Source: Chryseobacterium vaccae
Lineage (GTDB): Bacteria > Bacteroidota > Bacteroidia > Flavobacteriales > Weeksellaceae
NCBI RefSeq assembly: GCF_009602705.1
Contig: NZ_VSWH01000001.1
Location: 5,039,006 to 5,103,005 of the forward strand
Length of the DNA stretch: 64,000 nt
Reading direction: 5' to 3'
Shown here piece by piece: positions 1 through 9,413 of this stretch. The notes beneath the pieces are model-generated. The model saw only the letters and a list, made by a program, of their open reading frames with translations, searched no databases and was not told the origin of the DNA. Both the position numbers and the translations under genes were made by a program. Numbering within the stretch: position 1 is the stretch's first letter; each line of letters opens with the position of its first letter.

Positions 1-189
1 GTACAGATTAATTCTGAATTTGGAACTTATAAATTGAATATTGACAAAAGTGATAATGAAGTAAAAGTCACCAGACTTATTAAAATGAACAAAGGCTTAT
101 TCCCGAAGGAAAAGTATAATGAGTATATGAACTTTAGAAAGAAAATCGTCAACGGAGACAATTCAAAAATTTTAGTAACAAAAATATAA
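1..189 (+). CDS. DUF3857-type protein, C-terminal fragment cut by window edge
   Basis: An open frame runs from base 1 to a TAA at 187-189 and gives 62 residues with no start inside the window. The end of the peptide (a segment reading NKGLFPKEKYNEYMNF followed by a short basic tail) resembles the C-terminal tail of DUF3857/transglutaminase-like proteins, as does the end of the next gene, which has PKEYYPAFKQIWN at the same place. It ends only 9 bases before the next start, so the two are probably a tandem paralogous pair in one operon. The assignment rests on this tail and on the neighbour. Confidence 0.6.
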   Translation, partial: VQINSEFGTYKLNIDKSDNEVKVTRLIKMNKGLFPKEKYNEYMNFRKKIVNGDNSKILVTKI

Positions 190-198
190 AACATACCC

Positions 199-2133
199 AT
201 GAAGAAAGTCTTATTATTGGCCTTTTGCTATTGCAATTTGGCATTAGTCAGCGCTCAGAAACGCCAATTCCTGGATCCTCCTAAATTTAACAATGAGGAC
301 CTGAGTAAAACAAAATCTGCTTTGGATGAGAATGCTCCGGCTGAAATTTTATACAGATCAGTTCATTATTATATTGACGGAACTAAAGGAGAATTCCACA
401 AAAATGTGGTCTGTAGAGTGAAAATCTATGATAAAGATAAGGCCGAGGACTGGCTTAACCTTGAAATACCATTGTATCAAAACTCTAGTGCCAGAGAAAC
501 CCTGAATAAAATAAAAGCCTTTACCTATAACCTTGAAAATGGCAATCCCGTTTCTATCAAAGTGGATAAAAGCTCAAAGTATAAAAGTAAAGAAAGTAAA
601 TATACCACTGTCACAAAATTTGCATTTCCTAATGTGAAGAACGGTTCTATAATAGAATATCAGTATGAGGTTTTATCGCCTTTCTTGTATTCAATACCAC
701 AAACCTTGATAGAAAGCGATACTCCTTCACTATATACAGAATATGTCTTGGACAGCCCGGTCAATATTTCATATAATGTGAATTATACAGGATCTTTAAT
801 GCCAAAATACAGAATGGTTGAAGATAAACTGATGAATGGTATGGAGTATAAGACTTACAGATTAGGTTTTGAAAACTTAAAAGGGTTTAAAACGGAGAAG
901 TTTGTGAAGAATGACAGGAATTACCGTACTAAAATAAGCGCAGAACTTCATTCTACCAATATCGGACAGTTGAAATTATACTCCTCATCCTGGGAAGAAA
1001 TTAAAGAAAAGCTCTATAGTGACGATGATTTTGGTGGAGAATTAAAAAAGACAAGATTGGCAAAAGAAAATATGCCCGCTCATATTGCCGGATTAAAAAC
1101 AGATGAAGAAAAAGCAAATGCGATTTTCGATTATGTAAAAAATACCTTTACCTGGAATAATGACAGAGGAATTTATACAGAGGAGGGATTGAAAAAATTA
1201 ATAGAGACCAAAACAGGAAATGCAGCCGAAATCAATCTGTTCCTGGTGATGATGCTTAGGGAAGCAGGTATTAAAGCAGATCCGCTTCTTATTTCTACAG
1301 TAGATAACGGGTTGATTAACCTGGCATCTCCAAGTCTTATGAGTGTCAACTTTGTGCTGGCTGCAGTAAGCAATAAAGAAGGTTATAACCTGTATGATGC
1401 TACGTCAAAGCAGTCTTCAATGAATAATCTTCCTCCCAGAGACTGGAATGAGTACGGAATTTTGATGGCAAAAGATAAAGCACGGCAGATGCAGGTGTCA
1501 AATGCTACAGCGAGTCTCAATTATCTTATGGCTAATGCCAAGATTAATGATGATGGCAGTATTTCAGGAACTTATACTGATAAAGATACCGGAACTTATG
1601 GAATGTTTGCTAAGGAAAGTTATGATGAAAATGCTGAAAAATATAAAAAGCAGTACAAAGAAAATTTCTCAATAGATTTTACAGATATCAACTGTAAAGT
1701 TTTGGATAAGGGAGAATTTGAAAGCACGATGAAATTCACCTCTGAGAACCTGATAGACAAAATAGGAAAAAAAATGATCATCAATCCTATGCTTTTCCTG
1801 GGAAAAACTTCCAATGAATTTGATCAGACAGAAGCAAGAAAATATCCTATTGATTTAATATCTGCTTTTGCCAAAATAAAAAAAATCACTTTGGAAATTC
1901 CGGAAGGGTATACTATTGAAGAAATGCCTAAGAGCAAAAAGATTGTTACAGATGATAAAGAAATAGAGTATAGCTATACTGCCGATTTGAAAGGGAATAA
2001 GCTGGAGGTGACTTCAGTCATCAAAATTGCAAGCCCGGATTATCCTAAAGAATATTATCCTGCATTTAAACAAATCTGGAACACTGCTTCAAAAAGTGAA
2101 AATCAGGTGATCAGCCTGATTAAAAAATCTTAG
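199..2133 (+). CDS. DUF3857 / transglutaminase-like secreted protein, catalytic Cys missing
   Basis: This is a 644-residue protein with a signal peptide (residues 1-19, ending in SAQ). Residues about 45-200 look like the DUF3857 beta domain, and residues about 285-400 like a transglutaminase-core domain of the kind found in exported Bacteroidota proteins. The usual G-x-Cys motif before the helix reads G340-N-A-A-E here, so the nucleophilic Cys is replaced by Ala342 and the protein is probably not a working transglutaminase or protease. The C-terminal third is beta-rich. Its function is unknown; a periplasmic or surface binding role is an inference. It follows a paralogue after 9 bases and ends at a strong terminator. 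Confidence 0.8.
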   Translation: MKKVLLLAFCYCNLALVSAQKRQFLDPPKFNNEDLSKTKSALDENAPAEILYRSVHYYIDGTKGEFHKNVVCRVKIYDKDKAEDWLNLEIPLYQNSSARETLNKIKAFTYNLENGNPVSIKVDKSSKYKSKESKYTTVTKFAFPNVKNGSIIEYQYEVLSPFLYSIPQTLIESDTPSLYTEYVLDSPVNISYNVNYTGSLMPKYRMVEDKLMNGMEYKTYRLGFENLKGFKTEKFVKNDRNYRTKISAELHSTNIGQLKLYSSSWEEIKEKLYSDDDFGGELKKTRLAKENMPAHIAGLKTDEEKANAIFDYVKNTFTWNNDRGIYTEEGLKKLIETKTGNAAEINLFLVMMLREAGIKADPLLISTVDNGLINLASPSLMSVNFVLAAVSNKEGYNLYDATSKQSSMNNLPPRDWNEYGILMAKDKARQMQVSNATASLNYLMANAKINDDGSISGTYTDKDTGTYGMFAKESYDENAEKYKKQYKENFSIDFTDINCKVLDKGEFESTMKFTSENLIDKIGKKMIINPMLFLGKTSNEFDQTEARKYPIDLISAFAKIKKITLEIPEGYTIEEMPKSKKIVTDDKEIEYSYTADLKGNKLEVTSVIKIASPDYPKEYYPAFKQIWNTASKSENQVISLIKKS

Positions 2134-2170
2134 TATTCAGATCTGAAATAAAAAAAATAGAGACTTTTTC

Positions 2171-2200
2171 AAAACCATTCATCTTTTTGAATGGTTTTTG
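2171..2200 (+). terminator. Rho-independent terminator after the DUF3857 gene
   Basis: A perfect 10-bp stem (AAAACCATTC with GAATGGTTTT) around an 8-base loop is followed by T residues. It lies upstream of the true start of the next gene, so the in-frame ATG at 2191 within it is not the start. Confidence 0.85.
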
Positions 2201-2223
2201 CATTCCTATCGGAAATTGGAGTT

Positions 2224-3051
2224 ATGAAAAAAAGTATTGCTGTTCTGGCTGTTTTGTCTTTGTTGGCCTTTTCTGCGTGTAAAAAAGAAGAAAAAGGAGA
2301 AATTCCGGCAGATAAAACAGAAAGCCTGAAACCTGTAAGTTTAAAAATTGATTCAGTGAGTGTATCTGATTCTGTAAAGATCAGTGATTCCCTATCAGTA
2401 GCGTTCTCTTCTAAGTTCCTTGTTTTCCCGGAACTGAAGGAGAAAACGCTTTTAGATAGTATTTATTTTGATCATAAAGGAATCAGAGATTTCTCTAAAC
2501 AAGGACTGGAACTATATCTGAACAACGAAAAAAATAACTATTTCAATTCTGTGAAAAAAGAAAGTAAAGATGTGCTTTCGGATATTTCTTCTGCCCAAAA
2601 CTGGTATTCCGAATCCCGGATGAACTTGGTTTCTAACATGAATGATTACATGCATATTAAATATGCCCAAAGTTCATATACAGGCGGAGCTCATGATAAC
2701 TATGGTTTTTCAGAGAGGGTTTTTGACCTTAAAAAAAATAAAAGGCTTATGCTTAAAGAGATCACTTCTATGCCTAAAGCCAAGCTGGAAGCTATTCTGA
2801 TGAAGAATGTCAATACAATCCCTAATGGAGCTACAGACGAAAAAGGAGAAGTTAAAAACTCTGAAATGCTATTAGTGGAAGCCATTCCTGTAACAGATAA
2901 TTTCTATTTTGACCAGAAAAACCTGTATTTTCATTACAGCCCTTATGAAATTGCCGCTTTTGCAGCAGGAGATATCATCATTCCTGTTTCCTGGAACGAG
3001 CTGGTGGGTACCCTGAATTCTGAATTCAAAGAAAGAATGAAAATAAAATAA
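2224..3051 (+). CDS. DUF3298-type (RsiV-like) lipoprotein
   Basis: This is a 275-residue protein. The ATG at 2224 gives a clean lipoprotein signal (MKKSIAVLAVLSLLAFSAC) with the lipobox Cys at residue 19. The earlier ATG at 2191 lies in the preceding terminator and was not used. Central residues containing QSSYTGGAHDNYG and the C-terminal stretch FHYSPYEIAAFAAGDIIIPV match the DUF4163/DUF3298 pair known from the extracytoplasmic part of RsiV-like anti-sigma factors and from many standalone lipoproteins. No transmembrane or anti-sigma segment is present, so this is the standalone form. It is monocistronic between two terminators. Confidence 0.8.
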   Translation: MKKSIAVLAVLSLLAFSACKKEEKGEIPADKTESLKPVSLKIDSVSVSDSVKISDSLSVAFSSKFLVFPELKEKTLLDSIYFDHKGIRDFSKQGLELYLNNEKNNYFNSVKKESKDVLSDISSAQNWYSESRMNLVSNMNDYMHIKYAQSSYTGGAHDNYGFSERVFDLKKNKRLMLKEITSMPKAKLEAILMKNVNTIPNGATDEKGEVKNSEMLLVEAIPVTDNFYFDQKNLYFHYSPYEIAAFAAGDIIIPVSWNELVGTLNSEFKERMKIK

Positions 3052-3053
3052 AT

Positions 3054-3084
3054 AAAATGCTTCCCGATCAGGAAGCATTTTCTA
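3054..3084 (+). terminator. Rho-independent terminator after the DUF3298 lipoprotein
   Basis: A perfect 11-bp stem AAAATGCTTCC / GGAAGCATTTT has a 6-base loop. It begins 2 bases after the lipoprotein stop codon. It contains the upstream ATG at 3057, which argues that the next gene starts at 3096. Confidence 0.85.
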
Positions 3085-3095
3085 TTTTTGCGGTA

Positions 3096-3947
3096 ATGGA
3101 AAAAGCAGCGTTTATCATCAACCCCTTTTCGGCTAAAAAAAATTATCAGCCGTTTCTTAATGAACTTAAAAAAAAGGTCGATAATCCCTTGTACTATGTC
3201 TCTGAGTCTATTCCGGGGACAGATGATTTCATCAGAACCCACTTTGATGAGGTGGATATATTTGTAGCGATCGGAGGGGACGGAACTATTTCTACCGTTG
3301 CCAAAAACCTGATCAATACAGAAAAGATTCTGGCTATTTTTCCAGCCGGATCAGGAAATGGCTTTTCCAATGAAACCCGGTTTAACAAAAATCTGGATGA
3401 ACTTTTAGAAAAAATCAAAGCCGGAAAATCCAGAAAGATTGATACCTTTATGGTCAATGAAAGGCTTTCAATCAATGTTTCAGGAACAGGTTTTGACGGT
3501 AAAGTAGTCAAAGAGTTTGAAAAAACAAGCCGCGGTTTTAAAAATTACATTAAAGTTTCCCTTAAAACTTTCTTTAACTATAAACCAATCAAGGTTAAGT
3601 TTTTTGATGAAGAATACCAGAAATATAACGGAAAATACCTGATGCTGAATATTGCCAACACCCGCCAGTTCGGAAACAATGCCTATATTGCCCCGAATGC
3701 AAGTAAAAGTGACGGACTTGTTGATATGGTTTTGGTGAAAAAATTTCCGCTTACTTATTCCGCTCTTTTTGCCTTCAGAATGTTTACTAAACGACTGAAA
3801 GATGATGAATATGTAACCTATCTTCCCGTTTCTGAAATATCATTTAAGGTAAATACCAAAAACTGGCATCTCGATGGAGAATTCAACAAAATAAAATCCC
3901 CTGTCCATGTAAAAGTGCTGCCTGCCAGCCTGAATATCCTGGTTTAA
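3096..3947 (+). CDS. Diacylglycerol/lipid kinase family protein
   Basis: This 283-residue protein belongs to the DAGK catalytic family (YegS/DgkB/sphingosine kinase-like). It phosphorylates a lipid hydroxyl using a nucleoside triphosphate. The nucleotide-binding signature GGDGT is at residues 60-64, followed by FPAGSGNGFSNE, and the family's C-terminal beta domain ends with a DGE motif (HLDGEF). Most likely it acts on diacylglycerol or a related membrane lipid; the substrate cannot be told from sequence. The start at 3096 (MEKAAFIINP) was chosen because the upstream ATG at 3057 lies in a terminator hairpin. Confidence 0.85.
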   Translation: MEKAAFIINPFSAKKNYQPFLNELKKKVDNPLYYVSESIPGTDDFIRTHFDEVDIFVAIGGDGTISTVAKNLINTEKILAIFPAGSGNGFSNETRFNKNLDELLEKIKAGKSRKIDTFMVNERLSINVSGTGFDGKVVKEFEKTSRGFKNYIKVSLKTFFNYKPIKVKFFDEEYQKYNGKYLMLNIANTRQFGNNAYIAPNASKSDGLVDMVLVKKFPLTYSALFAFRMFTKRLKDDEYVTYLPVSEISFKVNTKNWHLDGEFNKIKSPVHVKVLPASLNILV

Positions 3948-3984
3948 TCCTTTGCTTAAAAAATAGTGATAAATTAAGATCCCA

Positions 3985-5283
3985 TCAAATTTCCAGCTTT
4001 TTCTCAATCTCAGCCGGATGCTTCAGGCAGTATTGCAGCTGTTTTTTATCCAGTTGTTTCTCCCAGTTGGCAACCACTACGGTAGCAACAGAATTTCCGA
4101 TGACATTGGTCAGGGCTCTGCATTCGCTCATAAACTTATCAATTCCCAGAATCAGGGTCATTCCCGCAATCGGGATTTCAGGAACAACAGCAAGGGTAGC
4201 TGCTAAAGTAACAAATCCCGCTCCTGTAACACCTGCAGCTCCTTTCGAACTCAACATGGCTACCAGAAGTAGCATCAGCTGTTTTTCAATCGGAAGATCA
4301 ATATTCAGAGCCTGTGCGATGAATAAAGATGCAAGTGTCATATAAATATTGGTCCCATCCAGATTAAAAGAATAACCGGTTGGAACTACCAGTCCTACAA
4401 TGGCTCTGGAACAGCCTGCTTTCTCAAGCTTTTCCATAATACCCGGAAGTGCGGATTCAGAAGAGCTGGTTCCTAAAACAAGAAGAAGCTCCTCTTTCAG
4501 ATAGAACATTAGTTTGAAAATATTGAATCCGTTATACCATGCAACGGCTCCTAAGACCAAAACAACAAACAGAAAAGAAGTAATATAAAATGTAGCGACC
4601 AGGAATATCAGATTCAAAACAGAATGAAGGCCGTATTTTCCAATCGTAAATGCCATGGCACCGAAAGCCCCGATGGGAGCCAGTTTCATCAGCATATGAA
4701 CGATCTTAAAGACCGGTGTTGAAAGATCCTGAAGAAAATCTGTCACTTTCTGGCTTTTTTCCTTTGTTAAAACAAGTGCTACTCCCATTAATATAGCTAC
4801 TAAAAGTACCTGAAGAATATTTTCACCTACCAGAGGACTGAAAAGCGTTTCAGGAATAATATTCATAATGAATCCTGTAAAAGTAGATTCATGAGCTTTC
4901 TGTTGATATTGAGAAACATCTCCTGAAAGAGAAGAAGGATCGATATTTAATCCGTGTCCCGGCTGAAGAAGGTTTCCTACAATCAATCCGATAATCAAGG
5001 CTAGAGTGGAAAATGTAAAGAAATAAATCATGGCCTTTACGGCAATCCTTCCAACTTTTTTAAGGTCAGTCATATGAGCAATTCCCAGGGTAAGGGTTAT
5101 GAAAATCACCGGTGCGATAATCATTTTGACAAGTTTAATGAATCCGTCGCCCAGAGGTTTCATTTTTTCACCCAGTTCAGGATAATAATTTCCTAGAAGA
5201 ATACCCGCTGCGATAGCGATAATCACCTGGAAGTAAAGCTGTTGATGGAATTTTTTCGCTTTCAAAGATTGGCTTGTTTTCAA
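3985..5283 (-). CDS. dctA: Dicarboxylate/amino acid:cation symporter (DctA/GltP family)
   Basis: This is a 432-residue inner-membrane secondary carrier of the DAACS family. The serine-rich reentrant loop ([15 protein letters not shown]) and the NLDGTNIYM motif of TM7 are intact, as is the C-terminal substrate-binding segment with [16 protein letters not shown]. The pattern fits DctA/GltT carriers that take up C4-dicarboxylates or glutamate with Na+ or H+. I favour C4-dicarboxylate uptake from the overall similarity, but the substrate is not proven. It is monocistronic, and I saw no TAnnTTTG promoter in front of it. Confidence 0.85.
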   Translation of the reverse strand: MKTSQSLKAKKFHQQLYFQVIIAIAAGILLGNYYPELGEKMKPLGDGFIKLVKMIIAPVIFITLTLGIAHMTDLKKVGRIAVKAMIYFFTFSTLALIIGLIVGNLLQPGHGLNIDPSSLSGDVSQYQQKAHESTFTGFIMNIIPETLFSPLVGENILQVLLVAILMGVALVLTKEKSQKVTDFLQDLSTPVFKIVHMLMKLAPIGAFGAMAFTIGKYGLHSVLNLIFLVATFYITSFLFVVLVLGAVAWYNGFNIFKLMFYLKEELLLVLGTSSSESALPGIMEKLEKAGCSRAIVGLVVPTGYSFNLDGTNIYMTLASLFIAQALNIDLPIEKQLMLLLVAMLSSKGAAGVTGAGFVTLAATLAVVPEIPIAGMTLILGIDKFMSECRALTNVIGNSVATVVVANWEKQLDKKQLQYCLKHPAEIEKKLEI

Positions 5284-5636
5284 AGCACGAAAATTAAGAA
5301 TTTTTATCTTAAAACATGACGAAAGTCATTAATAATTGCAGGTCTTAGCCTAAACCAACAAATAAAAATACAGGATAATGGTTAACCAGAAAGATTTTTA
5401 TGCCTTTAACGGATGATTTCAGTCTTGAATTTTGTATACTTTTTTTGACTACGTAGAATCTTCGATTTTCAAGAAAAAGTATAATGGGAAGAAACAATAA
5501 TTTTTAAATTTCTGCTAACTCTTTTTTGTCTGTCCCCAGATCGCGGAAACTTTAATCTTTCAAATAAAATGTGAACAAAAAATATCCCGGATCATACTAC
5601 CCGGGATATTTTTATAAAATTATATTCAGATACTGG
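5284..5636. other. Intergenic region between dctA-like gene and ggt
   Basis: This is about 350 bases of AT-rich sequence containing the 5' flank of the dctA-like gene (minus strand) and the 3' flank of ggt. Apart from the hairpin at 5578-5613 I see no gene or conserved element here. Confidence 0.5.
5578..5613 (-). terminator. Terminator after ggt
   Basis: A perfect 13-bp stem (AAAAATATCCCGG / CCGGGATATTTTT) encloses a 10-base loop. It lies just beyond the ggt stop codon and carries a T tract when read on the minus strand. Confidence 0.8.
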
Positions 5637-7325
5637 TTATTCAACAGCAACAGAGTCATCACCACGGCCATCTGCCACAGCATGAATATTTCCGTTGTCA
5701 TCAAGGACAATCATTTCTGTTTTTCCGATTTGCTTTACCTTTTCAATCACATAGTTCTTACTTTGCAGTTCAGCAATGGTACTTTCGGGGAAATTATTTT
5801 CCACTTTTATCGTTTCCGGAAGCCATTGATGATGAAATTTAGGAGCATTGACAGAGATATTGGCATTGAGTTTAAAATCAACGACGTTGACAATTGATTG
5901 GTACACAGAGGTAGGGATTGTTGTTCCTCCCGGAGTTCCTACAACCATATAAGGTTTCCCGTTTTTCAGAAGAATGGTTGGAGTCATGGAAGAAAGCATC
6001 CTTTTATTGGGTTGAATTGAATTAGCTTCTCCGCCTACTGCTCCGAACATATTCGGTACGCCGGGTTTGATGGAGAAATCGTCCATTTCATTATTTAAGA
6101 AAAATCCTGCTCCCGAAACTACGACTTTGCTTCCGTAATAACCGTTAAGTGTTGTGGTTACAGAAGCTGCATTTCCGTCTTTATCCAGAACAGAAATATG
6201 GGTAGTCTGGGTAGATTCTTTCGGCTGAGGAATAATTTTTCCAACTTCAGAACTCGGAGTTGCTTTGTTGAAACTGAAACTTTTCCATCGGCTTTTTAAA
6301 TAATTATCAGAGATCAGATAGGCAGTCTTATCCTGGATAAAGTCTGGATCACCCATGTATTCTGCGCGGTCTGCAAAAGCTCTTCTTTCTGCTTCAGTCA
6401 TGATCTGAACTGCTTTTGTAGAGTTCTGCTGGTATTTTTCAAGGTTTTCAAAGCTGGCCATTCTGAGCATTTGAGCGAGAAGAACACCCCCGCTTGAAGG
6501 CAAAGGCATGGAAACCACATTATTGCCTTTATAATCAAATTCTAAAGCTTTTCTTTCTGCAACTTTATAGTTTTTAAGATCTTCCAGCGTAATAATTCCG
6601 TTGCCTCTTTTCATTTCAGCAACCAGAAGTTCAGCGGTTTTTCCTTCATAGAAACCTTTAGCTCCCTGCTTCTGGATTAGTTTCAAGGTTTCGGCAAGTT
6701 CTTTCTGAATCAGAAGATCGCCTGCTTTCCATGGATTGTCTTTTATAAAAACGATGGAAGATGTATTGTGTTTTTTGAAATATTCCCTGTTGTTATTGAG
6801 CATATCGGCTTCCTGCTCCGTGATGGCAAACCCCTGTTCCGCCAGATCAATGGCTGGCTGGATGATCTTTTCCATGGGCAGTTTGCAATGTTTTAAAGTA
6901 GCGAAAAAGCCGGCAACGCTTCCCGGAATGCCTACTGCCAGTCTTCCGTTTTGAGAAAGATCCGTATCTGCTTTTCCTTTTTTATCGATGTACATGTCTC
7001 TGGAAGCCTTTTTTGGGGCAGTTTCCCTATAATCCAAAGTAAATTTCTCCCCATTGTTTTTCACCCCGACTAAAAATCCGCCTCCGCCGATATTTCCGGC
7101 CTGGGGATATACAACGGCTAAAGCGTATTGTGCAGCTACAACAGCATCATAGGCATTTCCACCCATTTTAAGAACTTTTGCGCCTGCTTCACTGGCTAGA
7201 GGATGGGCAGATACTACAACACCTTTGTTCTTTACTTTTACCTCTTTTACAATGCTGATATCAGTGAACTGGGCCCAGTACAATTGACCGGCCAGCAATA
7301 CCGCAGCAATAAAAAACTTCTTCAT
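5637..7325 (-). CDS. ggt: Gamma-glutamyltransferase (glutathione hydrolase)
   Basis: This 562-residue exported enzyme has a signal peptide (about residues 1-19). It transfers or hydrolyses the gamma-glutamyl group of glutathione and related peptides in the periplasm. It is made as one chain that cleaves itself; the nucleophile is the first Thr of the TTH motif (residue 374, in STQTTHISVLDKDGNAASVT). The substrate-binding PSSGG motif is at 276-280 and the oxyanion Gly pair sits in the small subunit (VVGTPGG). Length and motifs are normal for the family. A TACTTTTG -7 element lies at 7342-7349 just upstream. Confidence 0.95.
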   Translation of the reverse strand: MKKFFIAAVLLAGQLYWAQFTDISIVKEVKVKNKGVVVSAHPLASEAGAKVLKMGGNAYDAVVAAQYALAVVYPQAGNIGGGGFLVGVKNNGEKFTLDYRETAPKKASRDMYIDKKGKADTDLSQNGRLAVGIPGSVAGFFATLKHCKLPMEKIIQPAIDLAEQGFAITEQEADMLNNNREYFKKHNTSSIVFIKDNPWKAGDLLIQKELAETLKLIQKQGAKGFYEGKTAELLVAEMKRGNGIITLEDLKNYKVAERKALEFDYKGNNVVSMPLPSSGGVLLAQMLRMASFENLEKYQQNSTKAVQIMTEAERRAFADRAEYMGDPDFIQDKTAYLISDNYLKSRWKSFSFNKATPSSEVGKIIPQPKESTQTTHISVLDKDGNAASVTTTLNGYYGSKVVVSGAGFFLNNEMDDFSIKPGVPNMFGAVGGEANSIQPNKRMLSSMTPTILLKNGKPYMVVGTPGGTTIPTSVYQSIVNVVDFKLNANISVNAPKFHHQWLPETIKVENNFPESTIAELQSKNYVIEKVKQIGKTEMIVLDDNGNIHAVADGRGDDSVAVE

Positions 7326-7341
7326 AGGATTTTCTTTATAA

Positions 7342-7349
7342 CAAAAGTA
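7342..7349 (-). promoter_or_regulatory. Putative -7 element of the ggt promoter
   Basis: The minus strand reads TACTTTTG, an exact match to the flavobacterial TAnnTTTG consensus, 16 bases before the ggt start codon. No well-spaced -33 TTG was found. Confidence 0.5.
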
Positions 7350-7386
7350 GATATTTTTTCAATGTAAAGAGCGGCCTTTTAAACCT

Positions 7387-7521
7387 ATGAGGTATTCCGG
7401 ATTGACAGGTGTGGTAAACAAAAGAGATGTGAAACCTGATCTTATTGATGATTTTTTACTGAAAGTTAATTATGAGTGGTTTCCCGGAAATCTGAATTCT
7501 TATGATGATTTTTTTCAATAG
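7387..7521 (+). pseudogene. Short orphan ORF (44 aa), possible gene remnant
   Basis: An ATG-to-TAG frame encodes 44 residues (MRYSGLTGVVNKRDVKPD...) with a charged, non-repetitive composition unlike random AT-rich translation. I do not recognise it. It has no promoter of its own and lies between ggt (divergent) and the threonine dehydrogenase gene. It may be the worn end of a lost gene or simply non-coding. Confidence 0.2.
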
Positions 7522-7578
7522 CTGTTATAGAGCCCGTTTTTAAAGTCACCTTTTTTATTATGATAAGCATGATTTTTT

Positions 7579-7586
7579 TACTTTTG
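7579..7586 (+). promoter_or_regulatory. -7 promoter element of the threonine dehydrogenase gene
   Basis: TACTTTTG matches TAnnTTTG exactly, 24 bases before the start codon. A -33 TTG at standard spacing is not evident. Confidence 0.5.
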
Positions 7587-7610
7587 TACAATTCTAAAAA
7601 AATCTGAAAA

Positions 7611-8576
7611 ATGGAATCCTATACGGAAAGAATACTGATCACGGGAGCCTTGGGACAAATAGGCACCGAACTTACCAACAGACTTGTTGAAATTCACGGA
7701 GCAGACAATGTGGTTGCTTCAGGACTGGACAGATGGCAGGAAGGAATTACTTCTGCGGCTCATTACGAGAGAATGGATGTTACCAATACCCAGTTAGTAA
7801 GACAGGTTATTAAAGATTATGATATCACAACAGTGTATCACCTGGCTTCGCTTTTATCCGGGACCTCTGAAAAGCAGCCTATTTTTGCATGGAAACTAAA
7901 TCTGGAACCTCTTCTTCACTTTTGTGAAATGGCGAAAGAAGGACTTATTAAAAAGATCTTCTGGCCAAGTTCAATCGCTGTGTTCGGAAAAGGAATTCCA
8001 AAGCATGATGTAGGGCAGGATGTTGTTCTTAATCCGACTACCGTGTACGGAATCTCTAAAATGGCAGGAGAGAAGTGGTGCGAATACTATTTCGATAAGC
8101 ATGGAGTAGATGTAAGAAGTATCAGGTATCCGGGATTGATTTCATGGAAAACTCCTGCTGGGGGAGGAACCACGGATTATGCTGTGGAGATTTTTTACAA
8201 AGCCATAGAAGATGGAAATTATACAAGTTTCATTTCTGAGAATACAGGAATGCCAATGTTGTATATGGATGATGCCATCAATGCAACCCTGAAATTAATG
8301 GAAGCCCCGAAAGAAAGTTTAACCGTTCGTTCATCATACAACCTGGGAGGAATGTCATTTACTCCGAAAGAACTGGCGGAGGAAATCCAAAAAGAAATAC
8401 CGGAATTTACGATCGATTACAACCCGGATTTCAGACAGGCAATTGCAGATTCATGGCCGGCTTCCATCGATGATTCTGTGGCTAAAAAAGACTGGGGATT
8501 AACCTACGATTTCGGAATTTCTGAGATGACGAAGGACATGATTAAAAATCTTAAAGTAAAATTAGCTAAGAATTAA
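7611..8576 (+). CDS. L-threonine 3-dehydrogenase, SDR (UDP-galactose epimerase-like) type
   Basis: This is a 321-residue NAD-dependent extended short-chain dehydrogenase. The Rossmann motif GALGQIG is near the N-terminus (ITGALGQIGTEL), the YxxxK catalytic pair is in TTVYGISKMAGE, and the catalytic Ser is in FWPSSIAVFG. The segments YPGLISWKTPAGGGTTDYA and MPMLYMDDAINAT are typical of the flavobacterial SDR threonine dehydrogenases, which oxidise L-threonine to 2-amino-3-ketobutyrate. They are unrelated to the zinc-dependent Tdh of E. coli. It is probably monocistronic. Confidence 0.88.
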   Translation: MESYTERILITGALGQIGTELTNRLVEIHGADNVVASGLDRWQEGITSAAHYERMDVTNTQLVRQVIKDYDITTVYHLASLLSGTSEKQPIFAWKLNLEPLLHFCEMAKEGLIKKIFWPSSIAVFGKGIPKHDVGQDVVLNPTTVYGISKMAGEKWCEYYFDKHGVDVRSIRYPGLISWKTPAGGGTTDYAVEIFYKAIEDGNYTSFISENTGMPMLYMDDAINATLKLMEAPKESLTVRSSYNLGGMSFTPKELAEEIQKEIPEFTIDYNPDFRQAIADSWPASIDDSVAKKDWGLTYDFGISEMTKDMIKNLKVKLAKN

Positions 8577-8660
8577 TTGCTTAAAGTTAAAGTTTAATTA
8601 AAAACTTATTTAACATCTGATTTTTAATTAATTATAAAATCTATCTAAAATTTAATTAAT

Positions 8661-9413
8661 ATGATATTGTTAACTTTTAACATCCTGAATATTGAAGCTT
8701 CTGTGAAAAAAGAGGCTCAGATCTCCGATGAAGAAAGATTGAAAATTACAGAAGACAATACCAAAGCACTGTTAAGAATTTTAGATATTCATGACGTAAA
8801 AGCAAGTTTTTTTATAGAGATTTCTATTGCAGAAAAACTTAAAAATCTAATCAAAGCAATTTCATCCCAAGGGCATGAAATTGCTTTTTATAACAAGGGC
8901 TCCAATCTTCAGGAAATTGAAGAGGTGAAAAAAAGTATTCAGGAACTTCTGGAAAAACAGATCCGGGGAATCCGGCAGAAAGATCATAAAGAATCTCAGG
9001 AGAATCTGAAATCTCTGGAATTTAATTATATTTCCAATATCGACAATGCGGATATTCTTTTTCCGTTCAAAAGACTGGAAAGGGATACCGAGATCACGGA
9101 AGAAGACGGACTGAGCGTCGTTCCGGAAAGTATCTCTCCTTACAGCCAGCTGCCGTATAATGATTTTGTGTTTCAAATCCTGCCAATGAAGTATTATCAG
9201 AACATGGTATTTGAAACCCTGAAGAAGGATGATTTTGTTCTGATCTATCTTAATTCCTGGCAGTTTACCGATTTTAATAAATATCGGTTTGATATCCCGT
9301 TTTACAGGAGCTTGTTTTCGGGCAAAAAAATGGAGGACAAACTAGATGCCCTCCTTACCTGGATCAACGAGAAAGAGCTGGCTACTTCCCGGATGAAAGA
9401 TTATATATTTTAG
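8661..9413 (+). CDS. Polysaccharide deacetylase-like protein, catalytic motifs degenerate
   Basis: This 250-residue protein is built like a small NodB-type deacetylase. The N-terminal strand MILLTFNILNIE sits where active family members have a TFD or SFD metal motif. It is followed by a helix, by HDVKASFFIEIS (the usual HxIKATFF strand), and by SQGHEIAFYNKGSN, where active enzymes have the GHEIAxHxxxH metal site. Here the metal-binding Asp is Asn and the HxxxH histidines are missing, so it is probably not a working deacetylase. It may bind glycans or may be a decayed paralogue. It is preceded by an AT-rich leader and there is no obvious operon partner. Confidence 0.65.
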   Translation: MILLTFNILNIEASVKKEAQISDEERLKITEDNTKALLRILDIHDVKASFFIEISIAEKLKNLIKAISSQGHEIAFYNKGSNLQEIEEVKKSIQELLEKQIRGIRQKDHKESQENLKSLEFNYISNIDNADILFPFKRLERDTEITEEDGLSVVPESISPYSQLPYNDFVFQILPMKYYQNMVFETLKKDDFVLIYLNSWQFTDFNKYRFDIPFYRSLFSGKKMEDKLDALLTWINEKELATSRMKDYIF

